The position numbers and the translations under genes are program-made. A stretch of DNA of 64,000 nt from Rhabditophanes sp. KR3021 (taxonomy: Eukaryota > Nematoda > Chromadorea > Rhabditida > Alloionematidae): positions 5,146,001 through 5,210,000 of the forward strand of contig CAUJLY010000001.1 of the NCBI GenBank assembly GCA_963281155.1. Reading direction: 5' to 3'. Below the pieces are notes generated by a model. It made no database searches. It saw only the letters and a program-made list of their open reading frames with translations, and had not been told where the DNA came from. Shown here piece after piece: positions 48,801 through 61,100 of the stretch (positions are counted from its first letter, which is position 1; each line of letters opens with the position of its first letter).

Positions 48801-51227
48801 TCATAAAAGATTCCATCCTTGAAAGCATTAAAAGACACCGACTTAGCGCAAAAACTGCATGATAATCCATTGCATGTTTATCTTCATAACTTTTAGACGG
48901 CTCAACTGCATTTTGTCTCAAGTCATTTTCAAAATCCTCCACTATCAGCATATACTCTATTTGTAGAGTAATTTCGGCCTCGTTCGCCTTCATTGGCTCT
49001 TCATTCACGAAAAATTAGTATTTTCATTCGTAGAGACTCTTTTAAACGGTTGACTTAGTATTTCTACAACTACAAATTGGATTACTGTGATTAATAGTTG
49101 ATAATTTACCTTCTGCATTGGATTTTTCTCTTATTGAGAGATTTCTTGTTAATGGAGCACTTTCATCACATTGCTGATTTTGCTAGGCCTTTCCTAACTT
49201 CCGCTATTACTAATGGACGTTTAATTATCAAAATATCAACTTGTTTGAGATATAAAACACCTTTATAAGTGAAGCAAATTTGAATGTTAAACCAAACGCT
49301 TTACAATCATTGTCTTTGAAAACATACTTAGATAAAAGTTTTATACTATTAAATATAATTTCGTAACATTAATAAATTTTGAATTACAGTAGAAGCAAAT
49401 TCTCGCATTGAATTTTCAAAGACCTCTGAATCTTTTGATAAGAATTCTGTATTCTCCGTCAAGATAAAGCCGACTAGTAATAATGGTTTGATTATGTTTG
49501 TGACCAATACGAAGCATTCATCATACATGGCGCTTTATCTTAATCGGGGATATGTATACTTTGCCTTTGATTCTGGTTTTGAGAAATTAGTTTTGAAGAG
49601 TAATAGAACTATTATTGACGACAGATGGCATACTATTCGTGCAGAACGTGAAAATGGAGCTGGGTCTTTGGTTGTAGACAACGACCCCGTAGTTACAGGA
49701 AAAACTTTTGAAGCCATTGATTCAATTATTGTACAAGCACCTATTTATTTTGGTGGAGTTTCAAATGAACTAATTTCTTATGTTTCTTCCATTTTATCAA
49801 ACACAAAAAGAGGGCCAAATGATATGGCTGTAAAAACAGACTTCAGTGGATGTATGACTGACTTTAAACTTAATGAAAACAAGTTTAATGATGCCCCAGA
49901 AGAATTTGGAGTCAAGCCATGCTCTGTTGTTGAGGAAGAGGGAATGTACTACGGAGACAAAGGAGGCTACTCTATTCTGAATTCTGAATTTAAAGTAAGT
50001 TACATTAATTTAGTTACATTTAATATTATTTTAGCTCGGAGGAAACATTAACTTAGATTTTGAAATCCGCCCAAGAACTGATAGTGCTGTCTTGCTTTAC
50101 TCAGGAGTTGTTGATTATTTATTCCTTGAACTCCACAATGGATCACTCAAGTTCGAAATAAATTTGGACAACAAACCACAAGCCATTTCTATCAACTTTG
50201 ATTCTAGTAACTACATTTGCGATGGTAACTGGCACAATGTTAAATTATGGAAAATCAAAAATGTTGTCACAGTTACTGTTGATGGGTTAGTTGTCCCCAC
50301 CATCGATGTTAATTAATTTTTTTATTTTTAGTAAGTAAAGAGCACAACCAAAAAGGGAAAGATTTATTTCCTTATAGTTAAACCTGAAATTCCGTATCTT
50401 AGTCTGAAGGTTTTTTCGTAAAAAACCGTGGCTTTCAAACTGCATTAACAGAATTTTCATAAAATATTTATTGCTTTGGGGGCATAGGGTTAAAGGGTCG
50501 AAAACTTGACTTTTCCCAGACTTGCTCCAGAAATAAGCCCTAAACTGATTTTATGAAAAACTGTTGCACCAGCTTGTAGAGCTGGAAAAACTGAGTCTAA
50601 TGGCGTATTTATAAAATCAAGAGCTTGGGGGGTTCACTTGCTAGGACGACTAATAAGGAAAGACCACAAGTGGTAAAAAAATATTTTGTCGTCATATGTT
50701 TATAAGTGCCAAAATAAGCTTACATTGATCAACGCTCTTATGTAGAAAGTTAAAATCTCATTTGGCTAGGGATAGGCCGCTTGCAAGGGAATGATAAAAA
50801 AAGAAGTCTTGAAAAGGTGTATTCCTATTCTGCTTTGAATATTAAACCTCCCTGTAATTTGAATTTTAAACAAAAAAGCTTTACCAATCATTGTCTTTTT
50901 AAAACATAATTAAATTTAACTTCATATTAAATATGATGTTATAATATATCGTTAATTATTTATATAATTTTAATTGCAGGCAAGAGCAGATTCGTATTTG
51001 TAAAAAATAAGAACAAAGTTGCTTCAAGTATGTCTGACCCACTTTATCTTGGAGGTCTTCCTAAAGATTTCAAAGCTAGAGGATTATCTGCAACATCTGG
51101 ATACGTTGGATGTATTAAGGTGCTTAAATTTGAAAAGAGTTCCGATAGAAAAAAGAAATCCGTTAATATGCTTGAGAACGTAAACTTCTTTGGTGATATC
51201 CAACAAAGCTCCTGCCCGTTACATTAA
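36891..51227 (+). CDS. epi-1: laminin alpha chain, EPI-1 / alpha-5 type
   Basis: Nineteen exons give ~3640 aa: 36891..37730, 37770..38244, 38300..38302, 38418..38596, 38639..39296, 39768..39846, 39889..41806, 41847..41943, 41984..42165, 42208..42991, 43034..43184, 43225..43277, 43322..43659, 43753..44087, 44128..44738, 45276..48374, 49390..49994, 50035..50307, 50985..51227. Order: signal peptide; LN domain (exon 1); LE repeats; the large inter-LE region at 40.2-41.7 kb found in alpha-3/5-type chains; LE; laminin IV type A (42.4-43.0 kb); LE; coiled coil (44.3-46.5 kb); LG1-3; a Thr/Pro-rich linker; LG4-5. It is the long arm of a basement-membrane trimer. The length fits C. elegans EPI-1 rather than LAM-3. 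The last intron's phase is the weak point. A cassette of 3 nt (exon 3) is proposed. Confidence 0.93.
39300..39530 (-). pseudogene. antisense gene relic in laminin intron (copy 1)
   Basis: The minus strand of this intron reads a protein-like frame with SLQSKRKKKYAIMFGMRREL, then SGQSNQVMHLKHPDIV and ISELALKQLLPKYLL, bounded by stops. The core matches the relic at 48458-49008 (SGQSNDVMFKRHPEIV, ISEMALNKRYFP). It has no start, and the upstream frame is stopped. It is judged a decayed copy of an unrecognised gene inserted opposite to laminin. Confidence 0.5.
44840..45000 (-). pseudogene. antisense gene relic in laminin intron (copy 2, weak)
   Basis: The minus strand reads AYYYNDTNYVLNGEIDEMDD, a stop, then in another frame LLNSANVCAMADILAKKSH. 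These parallel VAYYCDEVTANEALPFEN and HPEIVRGISEMALNKR of the 48458-49008 relic, in the same order. Similarity is low and only visible when the copies are compared. Confidence 0.3.
48458..49008 (-). pseudogene. antisense gene relic in laminin intron (copy 3, longest)
   Basis: A minus-strand frame runs from about 48860 to 48458 with a single in-frame TAA. It carries SFNAFKDGIFYDGVSNNAKT and LLSHIAYPKLNFRRFKPLND, the stop, then KEMLDNKRQLVAYYCDEV and SGQSNDVMFKRHPEIVRGIS to FPILFRLI. A second open stretch (49008 to ~48860, starting MNEEPMKANEAEIT) precedes it in another frame. One frameshift and one nonsense codon mark it as a pseudogene. The family is not recognised. Confidence 0.55.
50409..50427 (+). 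other. perfect hairpin in the last laminin intron
   Basis: GGTTTTTT-CGT-AAAAAACC forms an 8-bp stem with a 3-nt loop. The surrounding ~350 nt is less AT-rich than the other introns and may be an insertion. Confidence 0.5.
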
Positions 51228-51302
51228 ATCAAGTTTGGTTAATTCTTTAAATAACAATGATATTAAAAGTATGCTTTATTTCAACTTCAATAAAATATGC
51301 TT

Positions 51303-51365
51303 ATTTCAAGTATAAATAAAAATATCCTTTGTTTCACGTATAAATAAGAATATCCTTTGTGTCAA
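51303..51365 (+). repeat. 29-nt tandem repeat
   Basis: TTTCAAGTATAAATAA-AATATCCTTTG occurs at 51303 and 51332 with three changes, and a third copy starts at 51361 and fades. It lies in the convergent spacer after laminin. Confidence 0.75.
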
Positions 51366-51448
51366 CTTTAATTAGAGTAATCTCTTAATATTTTTAATTC
51401 AAAAGGCATATATTCTAGATTGTATTTAGATATGGATATTTTTGATAT

Positions 51449-51970
51449 TTAGCAATATCCAGCGTCTTTGCAAGCTTTTTTAGCGTCTTTAATTTCATCA
51501 GGTTGGCTATCTAAGTGAGCAATTAAATTGTCAAGTTCATCTTTAACAAAAGCATCACAGATCATCTTTCCTGCCACTCCCAATGACGAAAGTTCTTTCT
51601 CACACATTTTAATTACAGCTGCTTCCCGATCTTCCTAAAAACATAAAAATTTAGGTTTAATTGAATTAATTTAACGATTGTTCTGCATTAACATACACCT
51701 TCTTTCCCTAGCCATTCTCTGAAAATAGTAATTATGTAATAGTTGAATTAAATATGTTTTGCATATCTCACGAAATTTTTAGAAATTCATGAGTGTTCTG
51801 ACTAAAGCCACTTAGTTTGTTTAAATAAAAACTTACTCTGAATCCTGAACAAGCATCTCGCAAATTGGGCATTTCATCCCACCTCCACTCTTAGCCTTTA
51901 AATCATTTGGCATAGCATACGTTAAAGCAATAATAGCCAAAATGGCAAAAATAAAAGATTTCATCAACAT
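51449..51970 (-). CDS. secreted saposin-like (SapB) protein
   Basis: Exons 51970..51837, 51718..51697 and 51634..51449 give 113 aa. The second exon is only 22 nt. After a signal peptide (MLMKSFIFAILAIIALTYA) a single saposin-B domain shows six cysteines in the usual spacing: CPIC, KMC, MIC, KAC and GYC. Helical stretches such as EDREAAVIKMCEKELSSLG link them. Such proteins bind lipids; nematode SPP/caenopore members act on bacterial membranes in the gut, which is only a family possibility here. Two in-frame ATGs (51970, 51964) are two codons apart; the first is taken. It has its own TATA box, so it is not co-transcribed with the PKS-NRPS gene 180 nt upstream. Confidence 0.85.
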
Positions 51971-52010
51971 TGTTAGTTGTAATTGTGATTATTACATAAA
52001 ATCAAAGCAC

Positions 52011-52016
52011 TTTATA
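52011..52016 (-). promoter_or_regulatory. TATA box of saposin-like gene
   Basis: The minus strand reads CGTATAAAGTG, about 41-46 nt before the start codon at 51970. This gives a normal TATA-to-start distance for a short 5' UTR. Confidence 0.5.
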
Positions 52017-52148
52017 CGATTAAAATACAACACAATTTGTATTAAAGTTTGTGATAAGGAAATAGTCAGTCCACGTGTTTGTAACCATAAAATTCTTACA
52101 TCCGCATATAATTATATTTATTTTATGAGAAAAAGGTTTTATAATCTT

Positions 52149-55100
52149 TTAATATTTAATGGGAATGTATTCTTCAAGCTCATGTATCCATGTTTTAATA
52201 TTATTAATAGACAAAATTGAATCATGATCACCGTCTGCTAAAATAACCTCAATTTCCTTTACATACTGTTTAAAACCATTGTCGTTGCACGATCTAATAT
52301 ACAAGTCTAAAGGCTCAATTAAAAACGTATGCTTCAATGCTGACGATCCAATATTCTTTGCTTTGATAAGAATTATTTTCAAGTTTGATGCTACAGAATC
52401 TTTTGTAAAGATGTGATCTTTGAGCATATTTGCCAATATCATAGATTTTTGTATCAGAGCATCTTTATTTGGAAAGATCACAAATTTTTCCAATAAATAT
52501 TCTTTAATAGCATCAATTTTGAGTTCATGATTGTTCATGGCCCATGAATCAAACATAATGATATTATCAGATAAGTTTGAGGTATCTGATTTAATTGCTT
52601 TTAAAGCCAAATAGACCTCTCGTGCAAGAATTCCACCAAAACTACTTCCCATCAAAACAACTTTTTTGTTTTCCTTTAAGTTTATAAAATTAGAATAATG
52701 CTTGGCCAAATCAACTAAACTTCTATCACAGCATTCGTTTTCATATTCGAAACCATATATTTGACAATCAAAAAATTGGCTTATACAATAATAAGAAAAC
52801 AGATTTCCTCCGATTGGAAAGAATAAATAAATTGCAATAGAACTATTTTTTAAAAGCTTTAGGGTTTTGACTGTTGTGACTGCCTTTTTCGATAAAATTA
52901 GTTTATTAATTTGCTCTATAGAATTATATTTATAAAGCTCAGATCCATCCAACTCTACATTAAATTCACTTTGAATTTTATTTTTTAACATTACTAATAA
53001 AAGCGAGTTTCCACCATCTTCGAAGAAGTTAAATGACATGTTTTCCGCAGCCATAGGTAACAGATCGTTCCATATTTTTAAAAGTTTCCCGTCAGCTTGA
53101 TAAGGCTGTCTTGTGTCACCACTGTATTTAGTTTGGTCTAATAAAGCTTGTTTATCAATTTTCCCATTGATGTTCAAAGGATAACTATCAACAATTACAA
53201 TCTTGTCCACTTCGTTTTTGAGATCATTGTAATTTTTGTCTATTTTGTCCTTTTTGACAAAGGCAATCAGTGATTCGTTAACTTTTAAAATAACAGCATT
53301 GAATTTATTTTGTAAGTAGGGTACATTTATCCTTATTCCTTTGAATTTAATGAAATTATCTTCGACTCTTCCTAAGTATTGAAAATTTCCATCATCCAAA
53401 AGTTGCACCAAGTCTCCTGTATAAAATTTATTAAATGATTCTAATGAGTTGTAATATCCACGTAAAATACAGCTTCCTTCAACAACAATTTCACCAAATT
53501 TAACATTTTTTTCCAGATTTTTGTTTTCTATAAAAACCTTTGTATTTGATATAGGTTTCCCGATAACGGTATTTTGAAGTGAATTGAATTTTCTCAAAAT
53601 CCAGACAGTGCATTCAGTTGGACCATAAATTTGGGTGCATTTGATGTTATTTAAATTGAATTCTTCAAGTATTTGTGATAGTGGTGTTTCACCACCTACA
53701 ATAAAATGTTTTAAGCATTTCATTTTCTTAAATAGTTCAAGGTCTTTCGGAGTGAAAGTATTAAAGACAGCTGAACTTATAAGAAAATGAGTGACATCTA
53801 ATGTTTGATATGAACTTGCATCATAACTTAACAAGGAAGTTGAGTTCAATAATTTGGAGCCATTGCAAATAGTTGCAAATATATTGAATATAGAGATATC
53901 AAATGTAAAACTAATATTGTTAGCGATTAAACTAGTTTCATTAATGTGGAAATCCTTTGTAGCGTTTAGGACAAAATTTAGAACACTTATTTGGTCAATT
54001 AGTACCAACTTTGATTTTGATGTTGTTCCAGATGTAAACATGCCATAACATAAATCATTCACAGCATTTTTGTTTCTAAAAAAGTTCATAAAATTTATGT
54101 TTCTTTTCAGGGATGTTATTAATAACATTTCTTTGGTAACATCTTGAGTCATTAAATAACCTGGAATCATAACATATGCAGATCCCGTTAAAAGAACTCC
54201 TAAAAGTAGATTTAAGTTATTATTCAATAATGGACTTATTGCAATTGGGGTATCAGGAAAAATCATTTCACCAAATGTTTGAAAATATTGGTTTGAAACA
54301 TTTACAGACAACTGATAAATCTTTTCAAATGAAATATTTTTATATTTTGTCAGATGGCATTGTTTATGTAATATTTGTTGGATTGATAAGTTTGGTGTAT
54401 CTTCAAATTTAGAATCTACTGATTTGAGTTGCGGTGTTTGACCTAGGATGCTTTGTAAAATGGACACATAATATTCAATAATTTGCTTTATAAATGAATG
54501 CGAATATTTTGATTTATTGAAGTTTACAAGGAATTGTAAATTGTCAAAAACTTTGTCTATTGTAAAACTAAAGTCAAAAACTTTGTTGTTGGTAATTTGT
54601 CTGACTGTAGTTTTTGTTCCATCATCTAGTTGTATTTTCGGAAAATCCAGATCATGACGGTAGTTAAAAAATATTTCAAACAATGGGTGTGACTTGTTCT
54701 TATTTTGCAAGTTCAGCCTCATGACTAGCTCAGAAAAAGGAATATCTTCATATTTTTTTGCATTCAAATATTCTTCCTTCACGTAATTGATAATTCGAAA
54801 ATTGTCATTTTTATAAAGTTTTAATTTTTTCCTATCAATTATTATTACAATATTATTTAAGAAACAGCCTATTACATTTTCACATTCCTTTGTTTTTCTA
54901 CCTGATACTGGAACACCAATAAACAAGAAATCTGAATCAAATGTGTCATTATAGCATTCAACTAAAATTACAAAACATGCTAAATTAAAAATAAAAGGAG
55001 TAATCTGATGTTTTCGGCAAAAGGCATCCATATTATCTTTAATGCATTTTGAAATGTGACATTTAATAGAACCAAATTTCAAACTATTATTGTTTTGTAT

Positions 55101-58100
55101 AGAAAATATTCTCGTAGGATTGGCTACACTTTCTAAACAAGGCCTAGAAATAAGTAAACTTTTGATTTGCGTACTTATATATTCATCTGTGACCATGGTT
55201 ATGTTTGTTGAACAAATATTAAAGGAATGTTCAGATTCTTTATTATTCCATATATTAGAAAAAGACTTTGCAAATACTGACATTGACCAACCATCCGTCA
55301 TAATATGATGCTGATTTATAACGATACACAGATTTGAATCCAATTCATAAGGAATAATTCTTAAAGGTACTTCGAATAAACTGAAATGAAACTGTTTTTC
55401 AAAATTGATAATGTTTTTGACGTCTTCAAATGAATATTTTGTTGGTTCCAGATAAAAGAAACATTCAGTCAACGACAGTAATTGCATTGTGGATGTCTTA
55501 ATATCAAATTGTACTCTTAATCCACATTGATATTTTATAAGTTTGTTAATAATATTAGATAATTCGTTATTTGCTGAAGACACGTATAACTTAATTTCAA
55601 AGATAATATTATACAAACCTTGGGGACTAATTTGGTGTAGCAAAGCCATACCTTTTTGGCTATGTGTCATATGCAACAAATAGTTCGTATTATTTGGGCT
55701 TCTTTCAATTAAAATATTGTCACCCTTACAAATGAATTGTGTATAATTTCTAATAATTTGATGAAAATATGGTTGATCATATAAAACATTGAGAGTGTAA
55801 TTTTGATGTAACTTCCAAATGAATTGTAATGCTGACAAGCTATCTCCACCATCTTCAAAAAAATTAGCATTATGGCTGTTGGGATATTTATTTAACACAC
55901 TAAACCAAGCTTCTCGAATTAATGGTTCATAATTATCGGTATTTCCATAATTTTGATATATATTAACTGCATTTAATGCTTGTTTCTCTGATAAGTAATT
56001 TCTAATGTGAGAAGGATTGAATTTAGACAATGCAACTATTCCGCTAATTTCTGTTCTTAAAAGTTTTGTTAAACATAACTTTAGTTGTTTACTACTAATT
56101 CCGTTATTCACGATATCACTTTCTAATTCGGAATGGGACATATTTCTATAAACCATTGAAGAGTCACAGAGTATTGCCGGGAGTTGCAAACTAAGAATGT
56201 GATCAATTTTTTGATGTATTTCCAAGCTGAATAGGTCAGAGAAAATGTTAGATGCGGCATAGTGTAAATTGTTAGCAATACCAAGGAAAGAACTGATAGA
56301 TGATATGAGAATAAGTTTGTAAACATTAATATTGAAATACTCAATGACTTTTAGTATATTTGAAATTCCTTCTATTTTTGACGTTAAGATATCATTTTTA
56401 GTTGGATTTGATGGATGCAATCCTACGCAATTTATAATTATATCAATGGTGTTGTTTTCTTTCAAAATATTTTCTATAAAACCAAAAACATTCTGATAAT
56501 TACGAACATCCAGATTGTCTCTATGTAAACTAGCCGTGTAAATTGTAGCTCCCGGGTATATACTGATACAGATATCCTCAAATATTTTACCGACACATCC
56601 ACTTGCACCAAAAATCAGAATACTCTTTATTTCATGAGAATCGTCCTGGTATTTTCCAATTTTTTGATACTTGAAAAGTTGATTGTCATATTGAAAATTC
56701 AAATACCCATTATCCGCACATTTTACATCTGATAAACTATAGCCAAGATTTATGGTAACATTAATGTTGTCTCCTGTATTTTGTATTTCTGAAAGTAAAG
56801 CCACCAACATAACTGATTTAGCGTTCAGTTCTTTCACATTATAGTATATTTTCGAATTTTGCTGGCAAATCCATTTTGATTTATTAGAAAGCATTTCATC
56901 TAAATCTTCTTCCTTCACAATTTTAATGTCATTTCCACACTTTTCAACTACTTTCGAATCTTTTTGAAATGCCCAAAATGTAAATTCACTACTCACAATA
57001 TGAGAGATATCTATTTGTTTGATATTTTCAGTATTAAATTCAGATTTAAAATTTATATCATTATACCCTAGACACCATGCCTGAGCAATACTTTTAATAA
57101 GAATATTTTCTTTCTTTTGCAGTTGAGCTGCATGGCCTTGAATTGTATTGAGTAGTACAAAATTTTCATTTAGTATGATATTTTTAAGCATTCCTGGAAC
57201 AATAGTAATTATCATATTACATTTTTAAATTTAATTATTGTATTAGTTAAGGTGATTTATACCAAAAGTTAGTTAAATGCGACTTTAAGAATGAAGGAAA
57301 TGGATGTGCAATGTCTTCTTATGAGTTACTAGATAATTTATTATATTTGTGCTACGAATTTCCATACTTTAGTCTTGATTTCCTCCAAATACTTGTCAAG
57401 GTCGTTCCCAATTGAAGCTCTTAAAATGCCAATTGTCACAAAAAATGATCGCAATAAAGAGTCTGACAGACACGCGCTTTATAAAGAAATTAATAAGATA
57501 ATGGAAACCAAGCATACAGAAGAATTGGCTCACTTATCAAAAAGTTTCAAAGCGGAATTACTGAATATATTGGAACTAGAAGAGCTCAATCCTCTATTTT
57601 TCAAAACCATTGATTGGATTGTGTAAAGGTAATACAATTAGAAATAATTGTCTGGTGGCTTGACAAAGAGCATTTCTGGGAGCGAGTCAATGATTTTAAA
57701 TGCATTAATGCTGATTGTAATATCAAGAATAAAGAATAAGTTTGTAAGTACTGGTCGAAGGCAGTGATTGGAAAAATCGGTTCTATCCCGATCAATGACT
57801 TTACACGCACAATCACTAATACAGATTCTGTCCAAGCGAATTTTGAAAAGAACTTTAAAATGAGCTCTAAGATTAGCAGAAATGTAGCTATATAATCTAA
57901 TCGTGAAAGAGTTTACTAATACTCCTGATTTTGGGCATAAGAATTTTTTAAGGAAGATTATTAACGGTTTGCGTAATTAGCATGTAGCAAGCCTTTACCT
58001 TGTGGTCCAATTTCAAAAATTATTTTACAGCATTCATGTCGATCTTTTAGTGTTCTTATCGATAAATCCAATCTAACAGGCTGTCTCGCATGTTCAATAA

Positions 58101-61100
58101 AATAGTCTGGTAAATCCATTTTAATGTCCTGAACATATTTTCCGTTTACATTTGAAATAACTTTTTTATTGAAGTTCTTACTCCAAGACATTTTATTTAG
58201 ATATTGTTTAAATGCAGGTAAAATGGAGTCCATCATGCTTGAATGAAAACCATGTTTGCTTCGTATCTTTTTCCATTCAAATTCCGGCATTTTAATTTTT
58301 AAATTGGTTAGATTTATGGCGGTTCCAACGACGCAATTCAAATTATCATTTAAAATAGCACATATTTCAACTCCAGAATCATGAAACTCATTAAATTTTG
58401 TAACGAAATTGGGTCCCTTTATTGCATACATAGTTGCTTCAATTGTTTGTTCCATTAGAATCCCTCGTTTTTTTAAAATTTTAATTGTTTCTGCTTTTGG
58501 AAGGAATCCTGCAATTGTCAAGGCTGTAAATTCTCCAACAGAATGACCAAAAATAAGATTTGGCTCAATACCATACGAAGATAAAGTTTTACAAACAGCG
58601 TATGATACAGTAAATATAGCAACTTGTGCATTTGTTGTCTTGTTGATGTTTTCCATAAATGTTTTATCATAAACATCCACACTATATTTGTTTTTAAATT
58701 TGTGAATACATTTTTCAAATGTTGGCATACACATCAATTCATCACCAATTTTTTTATATTCTACACCTTGTGGGGCGCAGTAAAATGCAATATTTTCATT
58801 GTTTAAAACTGACTTCACTTCATGACATTTGTAGTTCTTTGATTCCAAAATATAAATGAGTGATTCTAAAGAATCTGCAGCTAAACAACATCGCCAATTG
58901 AGATTTTTATTTTGGTTAACAATTGCATTCCATATTTCCATAAAACTATCCGTTTCATTTTCCTTTAAGTATGTTTTGAAATTTATAAGCTCGTCTTCTA
59001 ATTCATACTTATTTTTAGCAGAAAATGGAAATAACAAAGGCTGTTTAGAAATTGGTAATGATTTCGCTTTTTCATAATTTGCCACATATTCATTTTTAAA
59101 AATGGGTTTTGTGTTTGTTTTACTATAATTTGATACAATCAAGCACCCATTTGTACCACCGATGCCAAAGTTATTTACCATCAAATACTTTAAGTATTTA
59201 GAAGTATCGAAATTGTTCTCAATATGCAATTGTTTGGGTATTTTTTGTAGTCTGATTATTTCAAGTAATTTTATTAATGATGCAATGCCACTTGCTGCAA
59301 ACAAATGACCAATGTTAGCTTTGACTGAACCTTTAATTAAACCATTAAAGCTGCTTTCATTGAATACTCTTTTAATTGCTGCTAACTCGATTTTATCTCC
59401 CACAACAGTTCCAGTGCAATGGCATTCTAAATAATCTATTTTCCCCGGATCTAAATTTGCTTTTAATAATACTTCTCTCATAACCTCTTCTTGCCCAGAC
59501 ATGTTAGGTGCTAGAAAATTTGATTTATGTGAGCCATCATTATTTATTGCAACACCTTCGAGAACTCCATAAATTATATCACCATCTGCAATCGCATTTT
59601 TTAATTTTTTTAATAAAACAATTCCACACCCGCTTCCACGAATAATTCCTGTAGCCTTTGGATGAAATGGTTTACAATGCCCTTCATTTGACATCATTAA
59701 TCCCTTTTCATGTTGATGACCAATATTCAGAGGGTCCAAAAGTGAAACACCTCCAACTAACATATATTCCGCTTCATTATTTAGGAGAATATAAGATGCT
59801 TGTTTTAAAGCTAATATTGACGATGAGCAAGCACTATAAACATTAAAAGATGGGCCTGTTAAATTGAGTAAGTAAGCTGTCCATAAAGCTACAAAGTCCT
59901 TTTGATTTTTTTCAAAAAGATTCATCAAATTTCCCATTAAAGGCTTATTTGGTTTGTTGATAAATTCTGAAGGCTCAGCTGCTGCAATAACTCCAATTTT
60001 CGCATTTTGTGATATTTTTGTCTTATCGAGTGTCTTCTTTGATTGGTGGACAAAATGTTTAATTTGCGGGTCTAAGTTAGTAACAACTTCGGAAGGTAAT
60101 TCCATAAAGTTTATATCGAATTTATTATAATTCGGAATTACTCCACCAACATTAACAAAATTAGGCAATTGTAGAAGATTATTGCTTTCAAAAGATTCCT
60201 TTTCCAAAATTAAGTTTTCAAAAAATATGTTTACATTTTCAGCCCCAGAGAAAGTTCCTTGATATGAAATTATAGCAATTTTATCTTCAACAGTGTTTTC
60301 ACAATTTTTAGGAATTATTTGAGATTCGATATGGGCCAACAAATGGGTGAAATTGGAATACTCGAAAAGGTTTTCAATATTTAAGCTAAAATCAAAAGAT
60401 TTGCTTACTTGATCCCTCAATGATTCCAACATTATACTATCGAATCCGAGTTCCATAAAACCTCTGTTTTTATCAAAACATGTCGATCCACTTAATTTAG
60501 CAATTATATTTTTTAGTTTTTCATAGTTAGACAAGTGTGTTTCATTTTCTACGACAATTTCTTTAATTAGCTCATTTTTTTCAAACAATGCAAATCGTCC
60601 GCTTTGAGAACTATTGACTATTGTTTTTATGTTGTTTACAACGCATGAAATATTAGTGAATTTCCATGGTCCATTTTCAACTTGTTGCCTTATTTTATCC
60701 ATATTTAAAATATTTTTATATAACATCCCATCTCCAGACAATGGGCCTAAATCAAAGACCAAACATTGAGTCTTCTTTAAATCGGCGTTCATCAAAGTTG
60801 ATGACATCAATTCATTTGCATATGAATAATTTACTTGACCAACCGAGCCATGTAAAGCAGCGACAGATGAAATAGCAATGAATGTTTTGAGATTATCTAG
60901 TTTTTTACAGTTCTCAATTAATTTTTGAATACCATTACATTTTGGTTGAATTGTTTTTTCAAAATCTTCTCTCGTGATGTTAAGAATCATTTTGTTCTGT
61001 ATGACTCCGGCGCAATGAATAATGCAATCTATATCCTGATTTTTCTCGAATATAAACTTCACCTTTGAATAGCTAGATATGCATGTTTGGAAAAACTCTT

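Noticed and set aside
51942..52220. 92-codon plus-strand frame
   Set aside because: It is antisense to the saposin-gene promoter and the end of the PKS-NRPS gene, and its composition is random.
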